Positions 53,645-62,792 of a stretch of DNA of 64,000 nt are shown here, in pieces. The first letter of the stretch is position 1. Every line of letters starts with the position of its first letter. Made by a program: the position numbers and the translations under genes. Source of the stretch: Mycolicibacterium sp. MU0050 (GTDB taxonomy: Bacteria; Actinomycetota; Actinomycetes; Mycobacteriales; Mycobacteriaceae); the NCBI RefSeq assembly GCF_963378085.1, contig NZ_OY726395.1:1922001-1986000 (forward strand), read 5' to 3'. The notes beneath the pieces were generated by a model that was not told where the DNA came from, searched no databases, and was given only the letters and a program-made list of their open reading frames with translations.

Positions 53645-55363
53645 TCAGCCGCCGCACACCACCCGGGGGATCGGGTCGTAGACCACGGTGTGGGATTCGG
53701 TGCGGGTCCGTCCGGTGGTGATCTCGCGCAGGGTGCGGGTGTCGGTGATGGTGAATCCCGGGCCGCCGCTGCTGGGGGTGCAGGCCTCCCCGGCGGGGAT
53801 CCGGACGGTGTTCGGGCTCGTGGGACGGCTGCGCGAACTTTGCGAGGAGCTCACCTCGTAGCGCTTGATGCCGACCACCCGCACGGTGATGGAACTCGAC
53901 GTCCACACCGTCTGGATCTGCACCGACGTCGGACCCTCGTTGCGGAACTTGACGTCCAGCACGTCGCCGAACACCGTGGCCTCCCGGCCGGCGGGGTAGC
54001 GGCTGATGTAGTAGCTGTGCTCGTGGTGCTCGACGTCCTCCATGCCCGCGAAGTACCCGGCGTTGAACAGGGTGGTGGCCAGCTGGGAGACGCCGCCGCC
54101 GACACCGCGGGAGGGTCGGCCGTTCTTGATGGTGCCCGCCTCTACGTAACCGGACGCGGCGTCGCGCGGATTGGTTGCCTCGTTGAGGCTGAACGTTTCT
54201 CCCGGCCCGACGACGATGCCGTCGATCTGCTCGGCGGCGCGCCGGATGTTCCTGCCGGAGTCCGCGGAGAAGCCGGTGGTCTGGAACTCACCGATGACCT
54301 CGACGGGGCCGAGTTCGTTGATGTCGTCGAAGGTGAACGTCGGCTCCTCGTCGACGTACTCCGCGGTGATCTCCCGGTCTTCGGTGCTGGTGAGCACCGT
54401 GAGCAGATCGGAGAGGGTGCTGTCGTAATCGACGCGGCGGCCGGGTTGTTCACGCACCTTCACCGGCGGGGTGACCGAGAAGTCGATGTCGGCGTCGCGC
54501 CGCTCGGTCTCCGAGTCGGCCAGTTGCGGGCGCAGCGCGTCGATGATCAGGTTCTGGTCGAGCTCCGGGGACAGTTCCCCGTCCTCGACGCGGAAGGTCA
54601 GCGCGGCGGCGATGACCTGCTCGGAGATGACTGCGCGGGTGTCCTTGTCGCCGTCGACGGTGATCGGTCCGGACACCGCGGGGGTGGCGATCTCACGCAG
54701 GGCGGTCTCGACGTCGTCGGCGGTGGTGCTCGGCGGTGTCTCGACCGTCGGCAGGTCTACCGGCTCACCGTCGGCCCAGTCCCGCAGGAACACCTCGGCG
54801 GCGGCGGTGACGTCGAGCCGCCGGCCGGGCTGCGGGTCCGTGCCAACCGGCTCGCCGTCGACGAACTCGACGGAGCCGTCGACCGGGTCCGAGGCGACCC
54901 GGGCGCCGAGTCCCTCCAGCGTCGCCGTCAGCGCCGGCTCGTCCACCGACGCGAGCACGTCGATCGGGCGCGTCACGAAGACCGACGTGAAGCGGGTGAT
55001 CGGGTTCAGCGGTTGCCCGCCGGCCTGCTCGACGGTCGGGCGTGCGAGCAGCGTCAGGTCGATCGAGGCCGGATCCACCTCGGCCTGTTCGGTGCCCAGC
55101 GTGACCGGGACCGGCCGGTCGGCGCGCGGACCGACGACCTCCCGGAGGCGCTCCTCGGCGGCGTCGGCGGTCAGCCCACCGAGCGGCACCCCGGCGGCGG
55201 TGACCCCGCGGGGCAGCTTGCCGGAGGTGATCACCAGATCCGCGACGTATAACGTGCCCACCAGGAGGAGGGGGACACCCACGGTCAGATAGAGCCGGCG
55301 CCGCTGACGCCATCTGGCGCCGGGCCCCCGCAGGGCGCCTATCGCCAGCTTCCTGGCCCGCAT
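53645..55363 (-). CDS. VanW-family envelope protein
   Basis: 572 residues from ATG 55363, which has GAGG 8 nt upstream. One N-terminal TM (RLYLTVGVPLLLVGTLYVADLVI), then two PG_binding_4-type domains (SGKLPRGVTAAGVPLGGLTADAAEERLRE, and a second similar region near 270-350), and the VanW domain: VVGPGETFSLNEATNPRDAASGYVEAG, GVGGGVSQLATTLFNAGYFAG, HEHSYYISRYPAGREATVF. VanW proteins accompany cell-wall biology but their reaction is unknown. The outward orientation implies action in the periplasm. Confidence 0.9.
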   Translation of the reverse strand: MRARKLAIGALRGPGARWRQRRRLYLTVGVPLLLVGTLYVADLVITSGKLPRGVTAAGVPLGGLTADAAEERLREVVGPRADRPVPVTLGTEQAEVDPASIDLTLLARPTVEQAGGQPLNPITRFTSVFVTRPIDVLASVDEPALTATLEGLGARVASDPVDGSVEFVDGEPVGTDPQPGRRLDVTAAAEVFLRDWADGEPVDLPTVETPPSTTADDVETALREIATPAVSGPITVDGDKDTRAVISEQVIAAALTFRVEDGELSPELDQNLIIDALRPQLADSETERRDADIDFSVTPPVKVREQPGRRVDYDSTLSDLLTVLTSTEDREITAEYVDEEPTFTFDDINELGPVEVIGEFQTTGFSADSGRNIRRAAEQIDGIVVGPGETFSLNEATNPRDAASGYVEAGTIKNGRPSRGVGGGVSQLATTLFNAGYFAGMEDVEHHEHSYYISRYPAGREATVFGDVLDVKFRNEGPTSVQIQTVWTSSSITVRVVGIKRYEVSSSQSSRSRPTSPNTVRIPAGEACTPSSGGPGFTITDTRTLREITTGRTRTESHTVVYDPIPRVVCGG

Positions 55364-55566
55364 GCTGGACACCTCACACGTCGTCAGGCTCGGTAGGTCC
55401 CCAGCCGGCTTTGCTCTGACCGGCTGTTCGCGCGGCGAGCCCCATCTTATCGATCGGCAACATCGTCGCCGGCTAGCAGATTCCCCGGATGCCCCGGCCG
55501 CCGGGTCGGCGGTAACAATCGAGGCCCCGGCATCGAGATTCCCAATAGGTATTTCGGGATGGAGAC

Positions 55567-57360
55567 ATGACGGACGAAACGCGGCTCGCGGTCGGATTAT
55601 CGGTCGGCACCACGACCCTGACCGCCGTGACGTCGGACAACGCGGTGCGCAGGCCGCCGGTGTTGACCGTCGGCGAGGCGACGATCACCGATTTCGTCGA
55701 CCGGGTGGGGGACCCGGTGGGCATCCTGGCCGCCGACGGCTCCAGCCACCGCGCCGAACGGGTGCTCGCCGAGGCGCTGCGCCAGACCGCCTATGCCGCC
55801 ACCCGCGGTCGCCCGCTGCCGGCACTGACCGCGGTGGCCGTGCCCGCGTACTGGCGTCCGTCGGCCGTGCAGGCCCTCTCCGGCGCACTGGCCCGGATCC
55901 CGGAGTGGACGCGCCGCCCCCCGACGGTGCTCTCCGAGGTCACCGCCGCCACCACCGCGCTGCAGCACGACCCCGGCCTGCCGACCCGCGGCGTGGTCGC
56001 GCTCTGCGACGTCGGGGGCGGCGGAACCACCATCACGCTCCTCGACGCCGGCCGTGGCCACGCCGCGATCGGCGCGCCGGTGCGGCACCCGGACTTCTCC
56101 GGCGACCTGGTGGACCAGGCCCTGCTCACCCACGTGATCGACGAGCTGGCCGGCGCCGGATCGGTGGACCTGGCCAGCACGTCGGCCATCGGCTCGCTGT
56201 GGCGGCTGCGCGCGCAGTGCCGGGGAGCGAAGGAACGGCTGTCGGGCGCCGCGGTCACCTCGATGCCGGCGGAACTGCCGGAGTTTCGCGGCGACGTCCG
56301 CATCACCCGCAACGAACTCGACGCCGTGCTGCGCGCGCCGCTGGCCGACCTGCTGGCCGCCCTGGACGAGGCGTTGTCCCGCAACGGTGTTCACCCGGCG
56401 GACCTGGCGGCGGTGGCCTCGGTGGGCGGCGGCGCCGCGATGGCCGCGGTCACCACGGCGCTCTCGGATCACCTGCGGGTACCGGTGATCACCTCGGCGC
56501 GCCCGGCGTTGACAGCCGCCACCGGTGCGGCGCTGCGCGCCTTGCGCGGACCCGACGACGACACCGCCACCAAGGTGGCCGCGGTATTGCCGGCACCCGC
56601 CGCAGCGGCGCCGTCGGCCGAACCCACCGTGCAGGGCGCCCTGGCGTGGTCGCAGGCCGAGGACGGGCCGGTTCTCCCCGACGACGACCCGTACGAGGAG
56701 TCGCCGGACACCGGGCTGTCCAGCGCCCGCCCCGCGGTGGCGTTCGAGACCGCGGATGTCGCCGCAGAACCGGCCCTGCGCTGGTATCGCCGACCGGCGG
56801 CGACGATGGTCGCCGCGAGCGTGGTGCTGATCGGCGCGGTCAGCGCCGTCGGCGTGGTGCTGGTCAACGACAGTGGCGCCGTGCAGGTTTCGGATCCGAC
56901 CCCCAGCATCAGCACCGCACCGCAGCCCGTCCCGGTGGTGGCCCAGCCTCCGGCCGAGGAACCGCCCGCGCCGCAACCGGTCGTGCAGCAACCCGCCCGC
57001 GGGCCCGCGCCCGCGCCGGTGACCCGCACGCGGGTGGTGCAACAGCAGGCGCCCGCGCCGGCGGCACCCGAGCCGCCCGCCCCGGTCACGTCGACCGTCA
57101 CCGAGACCGTGACGCCGCCGCCCCCGTCGTCGCAGGAACCGGCGCCCCAGGAACCGCCGCCGCCCGCTCAGCAACCGGAGCCGGAGCCGCCCGCCCAGCA
57201 ACCCGCGCCGCAACCGGACCCGCCGGCGCCGGAACCCGAACCGGAGCCCGCCCCCGAGGCGCCCGCCCCGACGCACCCGCGGTGGATCCCCACGGTTCCC
57301 CCGATCCCGACCATCCCGGGGCTGCCGCCGCTGATTCCGCAGCCGCCGCCCGCGGGGTAG
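55567..57360 (+). CDS. Hsp70-like ATPase fused to a membrane anchor and Pro-rich tail
   Basis: 597 residues. Residues 1-350 are an actin-like Hsp70 ATPase: AVGLSVGTTTLTAV (phosphate 1), CDVGGGGTTITLLD (phosphate 2), ASVGGGAAMAAV (adenosine). An acidic linker leads to a TM helix (AATMVAASVVLIGAVSAVGVVLV, about 417-439). The exported tail (440-597) is largely Pro/Ala/Gln/Glu with many PPAPE-like runs. There is no Hsp70 substrate-binding domain. It resembles mycobacterial Hsp70-family membrane proteins of unknown role. Divergent from the VanW gene. Confidence 0.87.
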   Translation: MTDETRLAVGLSVGTTTLTAVTSDNAVRRPPVLTVGEATITDFVDRVGDPVGILAADGSSHRAERVLAEALRQTAYAATRGRPLPALTAVAVPAYWRPSAVQALSGALARIPEWTRRPPTVLSEVTAATTALQHDPGLPTRGVVALCDVGGGGTTITLLDAGRGHAAIGAPVRHPDFSGDLVDQALLTHVIDELAGAGSVDLASTSAIGSLWRLRAQCRGAKERLSGAAVTSMPAELPEFRGDVRITRNELDAVLRAPLADLLAALDEALSRNGVHPADLAAVASVGGGAAMAAVTTALSDHLRVPVITSARPALTAATGAALRALRGPDDDTATKVAAVLPAPAAAAPSAEPTVQGALAWSQAEDGPVLPDDDPYEESPDTGLSSARPAVAFETADVAAEPALRWYRRPAATMVAASVVLIGAVSAVGVVLVNDSGAVQVSDPTPSISTAPQPVPVVAQPPAEEPPAPQPVVQQPARGPAPAPVTRTRVVQQQAPAPAAPEPPAPVTSTVTETVTPPPPSSQEPAPQEPPPPAQQPEPEPPAQQPAPQPDPPAPEPEPEPAPEAPAPTHPRWIPTVPPIPTIPGLPPLIPQPPPAG

Positions 57361-57372
57361 CGCCGCCGGAAG

Positions 57373-58467
57373 TCAGTCCCGGACCCGGGGGTGCTTGCGC
57401 AGCACCACCTTGGCCAGCGGGATACGCATCCGTTCGGGGGAGGCCGCCACCTGCTCGGCGATGCTGCGTTCGAGCCGGTCGCACAGCTCGGTGGCGCGCG
57501 GATCGTCAGGCCCGCCGGTCAGCGCGGCGGTCAGGCAGCCGAACACCGCCGCGCGCAGGAACGAAGCCCACTTGGCGCCAAGGGCTTTCGCGTCCTTGTC
57601 CACGGTGAATTGGTGGAAGTAGCGGTCCTCGGCGTCGAAGATCTCGACGTGCTCGATGGACAGTCCCTCGAAACGGTCCTTCGGCGCGAACGGCGCGGCG
57701 AAGTCCTTCGCGCCGCGCCCGGTGATCGGAATCGACATCGCCCGCAGTTCCTCGGCGCTGATCAGCCCGCTGCGCACGGCCTGCGTCAGCCCGGTGTAGA
57801 CGTGGTCGACCATGGGCAGCAGCCCCGGTTTCCCGGATTCGTCGACGCCCATGGTGAGCACCACCAACCGGCCGTCGCCCACCAGTTCGCGGCCGCGGAA
57901 GGCGATGAACTCGTGCCAGTCGTGCGCGGCCTGCCGCTCGCACGCGGCGCGCGCCCGGTCGTCGTCGCTCAGGGCGGGCAGGATGTGATCCGGAATCGTC
58001 TGCGGGGTTTTCGACAGCCAGTGGATGGCCCACGACGACCAGCCCAGCGACACGCTCTGCGACGGCAACACCTGCTGGTAGAAGGAACGGCCCACCGCCG
58101 AGCAGAACACCGCGGGGTCCTTGAGCAGATAGCTGTCCGGATCCGCGGACAGGGTCTGGAACAAGGCGGTGAAGTCGTTCTGCGGAATGTCGGTGTGCGC
58201 CACCAGGATGGCGTGCTCGGCGCGGGTGCGCTCGCGCAGCGTGCGGATGGCCGCGGCCACCGGCAGCAGCGCGTTGTGTCCGGTCGAGGCCCCGTAGTCG
58301 GCGATCAGGATCGGGTGCGGTGGCCTCGGTATCGGTACCGCCTTGGCCGCGTCGACGAAAAGATCTATCGCGGACTGCAATCCGGCCGCCTGCAGACGGG
58401 CCGCGGCGGTGTAGGTGGGGCTGTCCGGCGACTCCGGCCGGACGACGATGCTCGACTCGCGCACCAT
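57373..58467 (-). CDS. SABATH-type SAM-dependent carboxyl methyltransferase
   Basis: 364 residues from ATG 58467. ILIADYGASTGHNALLPV is the SAM-binding strand-loop; TDIPQNDFTALFQTL the second SAM contact; FCSAVGRSFYQQVLPSQSVSLGWSSWAIHWLSKTP is the SABATH hallmark (SFY, LP-x-S, SS-x-x-HWLS); and RAACERQAAHDWHEFIAFRGRELVGDGRLVVLTMG follows. SABATH enzymes methylate small carboxylic acids or nitrogen atoms, best known in plants. The ATG overlaps the LapA gene stop by one base (TGATG), so the two are coupled. Substrate unknown. Confidence 0.87.
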   Translation of the reverse strand: MVRESSIVVRPESPDSPTYTAAARLQAAGLQSAIDLFVDAAKAVPIPRPPHPILIADYGASTGHNALLPVAAAIRTLRERTRAEHAILVAHTDIPQNDFTALFQTLSADPDSYLLKDPAVFCSAVGRSFYQQVLPSQSVSLGWSSWAIHWLSKTPQTIPDHILPALSDDDRARAACERQAAHDWHEFIAFRGRELVGDGRLVVLTMGVDESGKPGLLPMVDHVYTGLTQAVRSGLISAEELRAMSIPITGRGAKDFAAPFAPKDRFEGLSIEHVEIFDAEDRYFHQFTVDKDAKALGAKWASFLRAAVFGCLTAALTGGPDDPRATELCDRLERSIAEQVAASPERMRIPLAKVVLRKHPRVRD

Positions 58468-58706
58468 CAACTCCGTCGGCGACGCCGCAGCAACAGTCCG
58501 ATCAGGATCCCCACCACCAGCAGGCCCGCGAAGAAGAACCAGATCGGTGCCGCAAACGTGATCCACAGGATGTGCAGGTCGACGCGCTCGCGGTTCTGGG
58601 CGATGAAGATCGCGGCCAGCACCACCAGGATCAGCGCAAACCAATGCCGCAGGGCGAACCTGCGCGCACGCCCCGACGGCGGGGCGGCGGTGTCCTCGGG
58701 CGACAT
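58467..58706 (-). CDS. LapA-domain membrane protein
   Basis: 79 residues from ATG 58706. A charged N-terminus, TM1 (HWFALILVVLAAIFIAQN), the short RERVDLHILW loop and TM2 (PIWFFFAGLLVVGILIGLLL) ending in RRRRRS match the LapA/DUF1049 family. E. coli LapA helps LPS assembly; the mycobacterial role is unknown. It is coupled to the methyltransferase by TGATG. Confidence 0.85.
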   Translation of the reverse strand: MSPEDTAAPPSGRARRFALRHWFALILVVLAAIFIAQNRERVDLHILWITFAAPIWFFFAGLLVVGILIGLLLRRRRRS

Positions 58707-58774
58707 GGCGACCTCCAGCGTTGCGATGTGGCCAACCGTAGTCCTCGGCGCGAGGTCGTGACACACTTCGGCCT

Positions 58775-58969
58775 GTGAAAGCTCAAACACCAGGCATTCT
58801 GTTGAAGGTCGGCGTCGGGATGGTCATCGCCGCCGCGGTGATCTTCCTCGTGTCGCTGCAACTCGAGCACGGCTGGCTGCCGTGGCTGGCCGTGGTGGTG
58901 CTGCTCAACGGCGTTGCCGACATCACCGTGGGGCTGTGGATGAAGCGCCGCCGACCCGCCGGGTCCTGA
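58775..58969 (+). CDS. Small membrane protein, unknown
   Basis: 64 residues from GTG 58775, two predicted TM helices (ILLKVGVGMVIAAAVIFLVSL and WLPWLAVVVLLNGVADITVGLW). No family recognised. CACACT (58762-58767) lies 7 nt before the GTG, a weak leaderless candidate. Divergent from the LapA gene. Confidence 0.6.
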   Translation: MKAQTPGILLKVGVGMVIAAAVIFLVSLQLEHGWLPWLAVVVLLNGVADITVGLWMKRRRPAGS

Positions 58970-58999
58970 AACCACCCGCGGTAGAAGGGGTTCGGGGCC

Positions 59000-59638
59000 C
59001 TAGTGGCCGCGGGCCACCCACTCGTCGTAGTTGACGATCTCGTCGCCGTAGCGGGTGGTGTCCCCGTGCCCGGTGTAGACCACGGTGTCGTGCGGCAGCT
59101 TGCCCAGCTTCTCCTTGATGGAGTCGAGGATGGTGGGGAAGTCCGAGAACGACCGTCCCGTGGCGCCCGGTCCGCCCTGGAACAGGGTGTCGCCGGAGAA
59201 CACCGCGCCGAGGTCCGGGGCATACCAGCACACCGAGCCCGGTGAATGTCCCGGGGTGTGGATGGCGTGCAATTCGATGCCGCCCGCGCGGAGCACCTGG
59301 TTGTCGTCGACGGTGCGGAAATCGCTGTCCGGGTGCGTCATCCGCCACAGCATGTCGTCGGCCGGGTGCATCAGGATCGGCGCGTCGAGCGTCTCGGACA
59401 GCTGCGGTGCGACGGTGATGTGGTCGTTGTGGCCGTGGGTGCAGACCACGGCGACCACGTTGCGGCCGCCGACCGCCTCGACGATGGGCTCGGCGGTGTG
59501 GGCGGCGTCGAACACGACGACATCCTTGTCGTCGCCGACGACCCAGATGTTGTTGTCGACGTCCCAGGTGCCGCCGTCGAGGCTGAACGTTCCGCTGGTG
59601 ACGACGCGGGTGATGGCGTTGTTCATGTCAGTGCTCAT
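59000..59638 (-). CDS. MBL-fold hydrolase (mscR partner)
   Basis: 212 residues from ATG 59638. THGHNDH is the HxHxDH metal motif; [18 protein letters not shown] and YTGHGD complete the binuclear zinc site, glyoxalase II-like. Its start overlaps the mscR stop (ATGA). The same order of genes occurs in M. tuberculosis (by recall Rv2259-Rv2260), where the MBL protein is presumed to hydrolyse the S-formyl-mycothiol formed by the dehydrogenase. Mycothiol-ester hydrolysis is inference. Confidence 0.9.
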   Translation of the reverse strand: MSTDMNNAITRVVTSGTFSLDGGTWDVDNNIWVVGDDKDVVVFDAAHTAEPIVEAVGGRNVVAVVCTHGHNDHITVAPQLSETLDAPILMHPADDMLWRMTHPDSDFRTVDDNQVLRAGGIELHAIHTPGHSPGSVCWYAPDLGAVFSGDTLFQGGPGATGRSFSDFPTILDSIKEKLGKLPHDTVVYTGHGDTTRYGDEIVNYDEWVARGH

Positions 59639-60723
59639 TTCAGTTCCACCACCGAACGCAGGACTTCTCCGGTGTGCATTTTGTGGAAGGCGTCTTCGAC
59701 GGCGTCGAGGCCGATGCGTTCGGTGACGAATTTGTCGAGGGGGAGTCGGCCTTGGAGGTAGAGGTCGATGAGGGTGGGGAAGTCGCGTTCGGGGAGGCAG
59801 TCGCCGTACCAGGAGGATTTGAGGGCTCCGCCGCGGGAGAAGAAGTCCACCAGCGGCATTTCCAGGGTCATGTCGGGGGTAGGGACGCCGACCAGGACGA
59901 CGGTGCCGGCCAGGTCGCGGGCGTAGAAGGCCTGTTTCCAGGTTTCGGGGCGACCGACGGCGTCGATGACGATGTCGGCGCCGAAACCGTCGGTGAGCTC
60001 CTGGATGGTCTCCACCGGGTCTTGCTCGCGGGCGTTGACGGTGTGGGTGGCGCCGAAGTCGCGGGCCCATTCGAGCTTTTTGGCGTCGGTGTCGACGGCG
60101 ATGATGCGTTTGGCGCCGACGAGGGCGGCCCCGGCGATGGCGGCATCCCCGACCCCGCCGCAGCCGATGACCGCGACGGTGTCGTCGCGGCTGACCGCGC
60201 CGGTGTTGATCGCGGCGCCGACGCCGGCCATCACGCCGCAGCCCAGCAGGCCGGCCACCGCCGGGTCGGCGGCGGAGTCGACCTTGGTGCATTGGCCCTC
60301 GTGGACCAGGGTCTTGTCGGCGAAGGCGCCGATGCCCAGGGCGGGGGTCAGTTCGGTGCCGTCGGTCAGCGTCATCTTCTGGGTGGCGTTGAAGGTGTCG
60401 AAGCACAGGTGGGATCGGCCGCGTTTGCAGGCGCGGCATTGGCCGCAGACCGCGCGCCAGTTGAGGATGACGAAGTCGCCGGGGGCGACGTTGACCACGC
60501 CGTCGCCGACGGCTTCGACGGTGCCGGCGGCTTCGTGGCCGAGCAGGAAGGGGTATTCGTCGTTGATGCCGCCTTCGCGGTAGGTCAGGTCGGTGTGGCA
60601 GACGCCGCAGGCGGTGATCTCGACGACCACCTCGCCGGGGCCGGGGTCGGGGATGACGATGTCGACGAGCTCAACGGGCTCGCCCTTCTTCCGGGAAATC
60701 ACACCGCGCACTGTCTGACTCAT
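59635..60723 (-). CDS. mscR: Mycothiol-dependent formaldehyde dehydrogenase / nitrosomycothiol reductase
   Basis: 362 residues from ATG 60723, matching MscR/AdhE2 (about 361). Class III-type zinc [19 protein letters not shown] and GHEAAG bind catalytic zinc, [15 protein letters not shown] is the structural zinc loop, and [20 protein letters not shown] is the NAD site. It oxidises S-hydroxymethyl-mycothiol and reduces S-nitrosomycothiol, protecting against formaldehyde and NO. Cotranscribed with the MBL hydrolase (4-bp overlap). Confidence 0.93.
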   Translation of the reverse strand: MSQTVRGVISRKKGEPVELVDIVIPDPGPGEVVVEITACGVCHTDLTYREGGINDEYPFLLGHEAAGTVEAVGDGVVNVAPGDFVILNWRAVCGQCRACKRGRSHLCFDTFNATQKMTLTDGTELTPALGIGAFADKTLVHEGQCTKVDSAADPAVAGLLGCGVMAGVGAAINTGAVSRDDTVAVIGCGGVGDAAIAGAALVGAKRIIAVDTDAKKLEWARDFGATHTVNAREQDPVETIQELTDGFGADIVIDAVGRPETWKQAFYARDLAGTVVLVGVPTPDMTLEMPLVDFFSRGGALKSSWYGDCLPERDFPTLIDLYLQGRLPLDKFVTERIGLDAVEDAFHKMHTGEVLRSVVELK

Positions 60724-60785
60724 GGTTACCAACCTAGTGCGTCATGCGAATAACTTCATCTCTGCTCGAAGGCGCGCCAACCGAT

Positions 60786-60791
60786 TAGGCT
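60786..60791 (+). promoter_or_regulatory. -10 box for near-leaderless hydrolase gene
   Basis: TAGGCT ends 8 nt before ATG 60800; no ribosome site is visible. Confidence 0.4.
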
Positions 60792-60799
60792 CGCGGCCG

Positions 60800-61624
60800 A
60801 TGAGTGCTCTCGATGTTCTCGATGATTGGCCGGTCCGTTTCGTTGCCGCCGCGGTGGTCGGGCCCGCCGGGGTCCTGGCCCGCCACGGCGACCTGACGGC
60901 GTCGTTCGCGCTGGCCTCGGTGACCAAGCCGCTGGCCGCGCGCGCGGTGCAGGTGGCGGTCGAGGAGGGCGCGGTCGAACTGGACACCCCGGCCGGGCCG
61001 CCGGGGTCGACCGTGCGACATCTGCTGGCGCACGCCTCGGGGTATGCGATGCACGACGACTCGGTGTTGGCCAAGCCGGGCGCCCGGCGCATCTACTCCA
61101 ACCACGGATTCCGGGTCGCGGCCGAGGCGGTCGAGACGGCCGCCGGCATCGAGTTCGGTCGCTATCTGGCCGAGGCGGTCTTCGCGCCGCTCGGGATGAC
61201 CGACTCAGAGTTGGCCGGCGGCGCGGCCGAGGCGGGCTTCGGCGGCACCTCGACGGTGGCGGACCTGGCGGCGTTCGTCGGCGACCTGCTGACCCCGCGC
61301 GTGGTCTCGGCGCCGATGCACGCCGAGGCGACCGCCGTGCAATTCCCGGGCCTGTCGGGCGTGTTGCCCGGTTTCGGGTCACAGCGACCTAACGATTGGG
61401 GCCTCGGGTTCGAGCTGCGCGGGGAGAAGACGCCGCACTGGACGGGCACCGCCAACTCGGCCGGCACGTTCGGCCATTTCGGCCAGTCGGGCACGTTCAT
61501 CTGGGCGGATCCGGCGGCGCAGCTGGCGTTGGTGGTGCTGACGAACCGCAATTTCGGGGACTGGGCCTACCCGCTGTGGCCGGCACTCTCTGACGAAGTC
61601 CTGAGAGAATTCGGGGCACACTAG
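60800..61624 (+). CDS. Beta-lactamase-fold serine hydrolase
   Basis: 274 residues from ATG 60800. Class C beta-lactamase / DD-peptidase fold: ASVTKPLAARAV holds the SxxK nucleophile, RIYSNHGF the YxN motif, and FGQSGTF near the end replaces the KTG box as HxG-like elements do in this family. No signal peptide. By recall, M. tuberculosis has a similar gene (Rv2257c) near mscR, so this appears to be a conserved neighbourhood. Esterase or peptidase activity is undetermined. Confidence 0.87.
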   Translation: MSALDVLDDWPVRFVAAAVVGPAGVLARHGDLTASFALASVTKPLAARAVQVAVEEGAVELDTPAGPPGSTVRHLLAHASGYAMHDDSVLAKPGARRIYSNHGFRVAAEAVETAAGIEFGRYLAEAVFAPLGMTDSELAGGAAEAGFGGTSTVADLAAFVGDLLTPRVVSAPMHAEATAVQFPGLSGVLPGFGSQRPNDWGLGFELRGEKTPHWTGTANSAGTFGHFGQSGTFIWADPAAQLALVVLTNRNFGDWAYPLWPALSDEVLREFGAH

Positions 61625-61740
61625 CGCAACAGGTGCCACACAGGGCACAATAGACACGCGCGACACACAAACTTGTGATGCTCGTCGGTTCACCGAGGCC
61701 GTTGGGGAAGACGTCCCTCGTCGAACTGAAGGAGCAGCCA

Positions 61741-62253
61741 ATGCGTGCGTCGAACCAATTTGCCGACGCGACTACGGGCGTGGTCTACATTCACGCCTCA
61801 CCCGCGGCGGTATGCCCACACGTGGAGTGGGCCCTTTCTTCGACCCTGAACGCCAGGGCGAAGCTGACGTGGACGCCGCAGCCGGCCATGCCCGGACAAC
61901 TGCGCGCGGTCACCAACTGGGTGGGCCCCGTGGGCACCGGCGCGCAGTTGGCCAACGCCCTGCGGTCGTGGTCGGTGCTGCGCTTCGAGGTCACCGAGGA
62001 CCCCAGCGAGGGCGTCGACGGACAACGCTTCTGCCATACCCCCCAGCTCGGCCTGTGGAGCGGCGCGATGAGCGCCAACGGCGACACCATGGTCGGCGAG
62101 ATGCGGCTGCGCGCGCTGATGTCCGCCGGCGCCGACACCCTGGCCTCCGAACTGGACACGGTGCTGGGCACCGCCTGGGACGAGGCGCTCGAGGACTTCC
62201 GCAACGGCGGCGACGGCGCCGAGGTCAGCTGGCTCAGCCGGGGCGTGGGGTAG
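61741..62253 (+). CDS. DUF3145 protein
   Basis: 170 residues from ATG 61741 with AAGGAG about 7 nt upstream. TTGVVYIHASPAAVCPHVEWALSSTL, LTWTPQPAMPGQLRAVTNWVGP and ELDTVLGTAWDEALEDFRNGG are the recognisable DUF3145 blocks, a conserved actinobacterial protein of unknown function. It is a single domain with no TM. High conservation suggests a housekeeping role. Confidence 0.88.
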   Translation: MRASNQFADATTGVVYIHASPAAVCPHVEWALSSTLNARAKLTWTPQPAMPGQLRAVTNWVGPVGTGAQLANALRSWSVLRFEVTEDPSEGVDGQRFCHTPQLGLWSGAMSANGDTMVGEMRLRALMSAGADTLASELDTVLGTAWDEALEDFRNGGDGAEVSWLSRGVG

Positions 62254-62264
62254 CGCGGCGGGTT

Positions 62265-62789
62265 TCAGCCGTCGCGCTGCCAGAGGCAGTAGCCGCTCAG
62301 CGTCAGCGTGAACAGCCGGTCGGAGACCGGCACCGTCAGCGTCGCGCCGGGTTCACCCGTCGACGTCTGGGGCGCCGAGGTTTGGCCCGCCCCGACCACT
62401 TCGACCTGTTCGGCACGGCATCGCGTGTCGGCGACTTGTGGTGTCCCGGTCCAGGTTCCGGCGCCGATCTCCGGGTTGCGCATGCCGCTGAGCACCAGGT
62501 CGGGCCCGGTGGTCAGCCAGCGGTCCGGGGACGGGTAGGGGTCGCGGTAGGGCTGCCAGGTGCCGCCTGCGCATTCGAGCAGGTTCTTGGCCCGGCTCGG
62601 GGCGGCATCGGCCGGTAGCGGCAGCGAGGTGAGCGCGCCGGCGAACTGTTCGGCGCACACCGCACCGGGCTGCGGCAGCGGGGGTGGGACCGTCGGCGGC
62701 GGATCGGGCTGGGCGTGGGCGCACGCGGTCGCGGCGACTGCGGCGATCGCCGTGGCGGCCGCCGCAGTCAGCGCGGGTGCGTACCTCAC
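62265..62789 (-). CDS. Exported hypothetical protein
   Basis: 174 residues with a signal peptide (ALTAAAATAIAAVAATACAHAQ, possibly with the TAC cysteine lipidated), a Pro-rich linker (PPPTVPPPLPQPG), and a Cys-containing domain (LLECAGG, DTRCRAEQ, SGYCLWQ). No family recognised. It ends convergently with DUF3145, and its start is 3 bp from the DUF4185 stop, so the two minus-strand genes are likely one unit. Confidence 0.7.
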   Translation of the reverse strand: MRYAPALTAAAATAIAAVAATACAHAQPDPPPTVPPPLPQPGAVCAEQFAGALTSLPLPADAAPSRAKNLLECAGGTWQPYRDPYPSPDRWLTTGPDLVLSGMRNPEIGAGTWTGTPQVADTRCRAEQVEVVGAGQTSAPQTSTGEPGATLTVPVSDRLFTLTLSGYCLWQRDG

Positions 62790-62792
62790 GGC

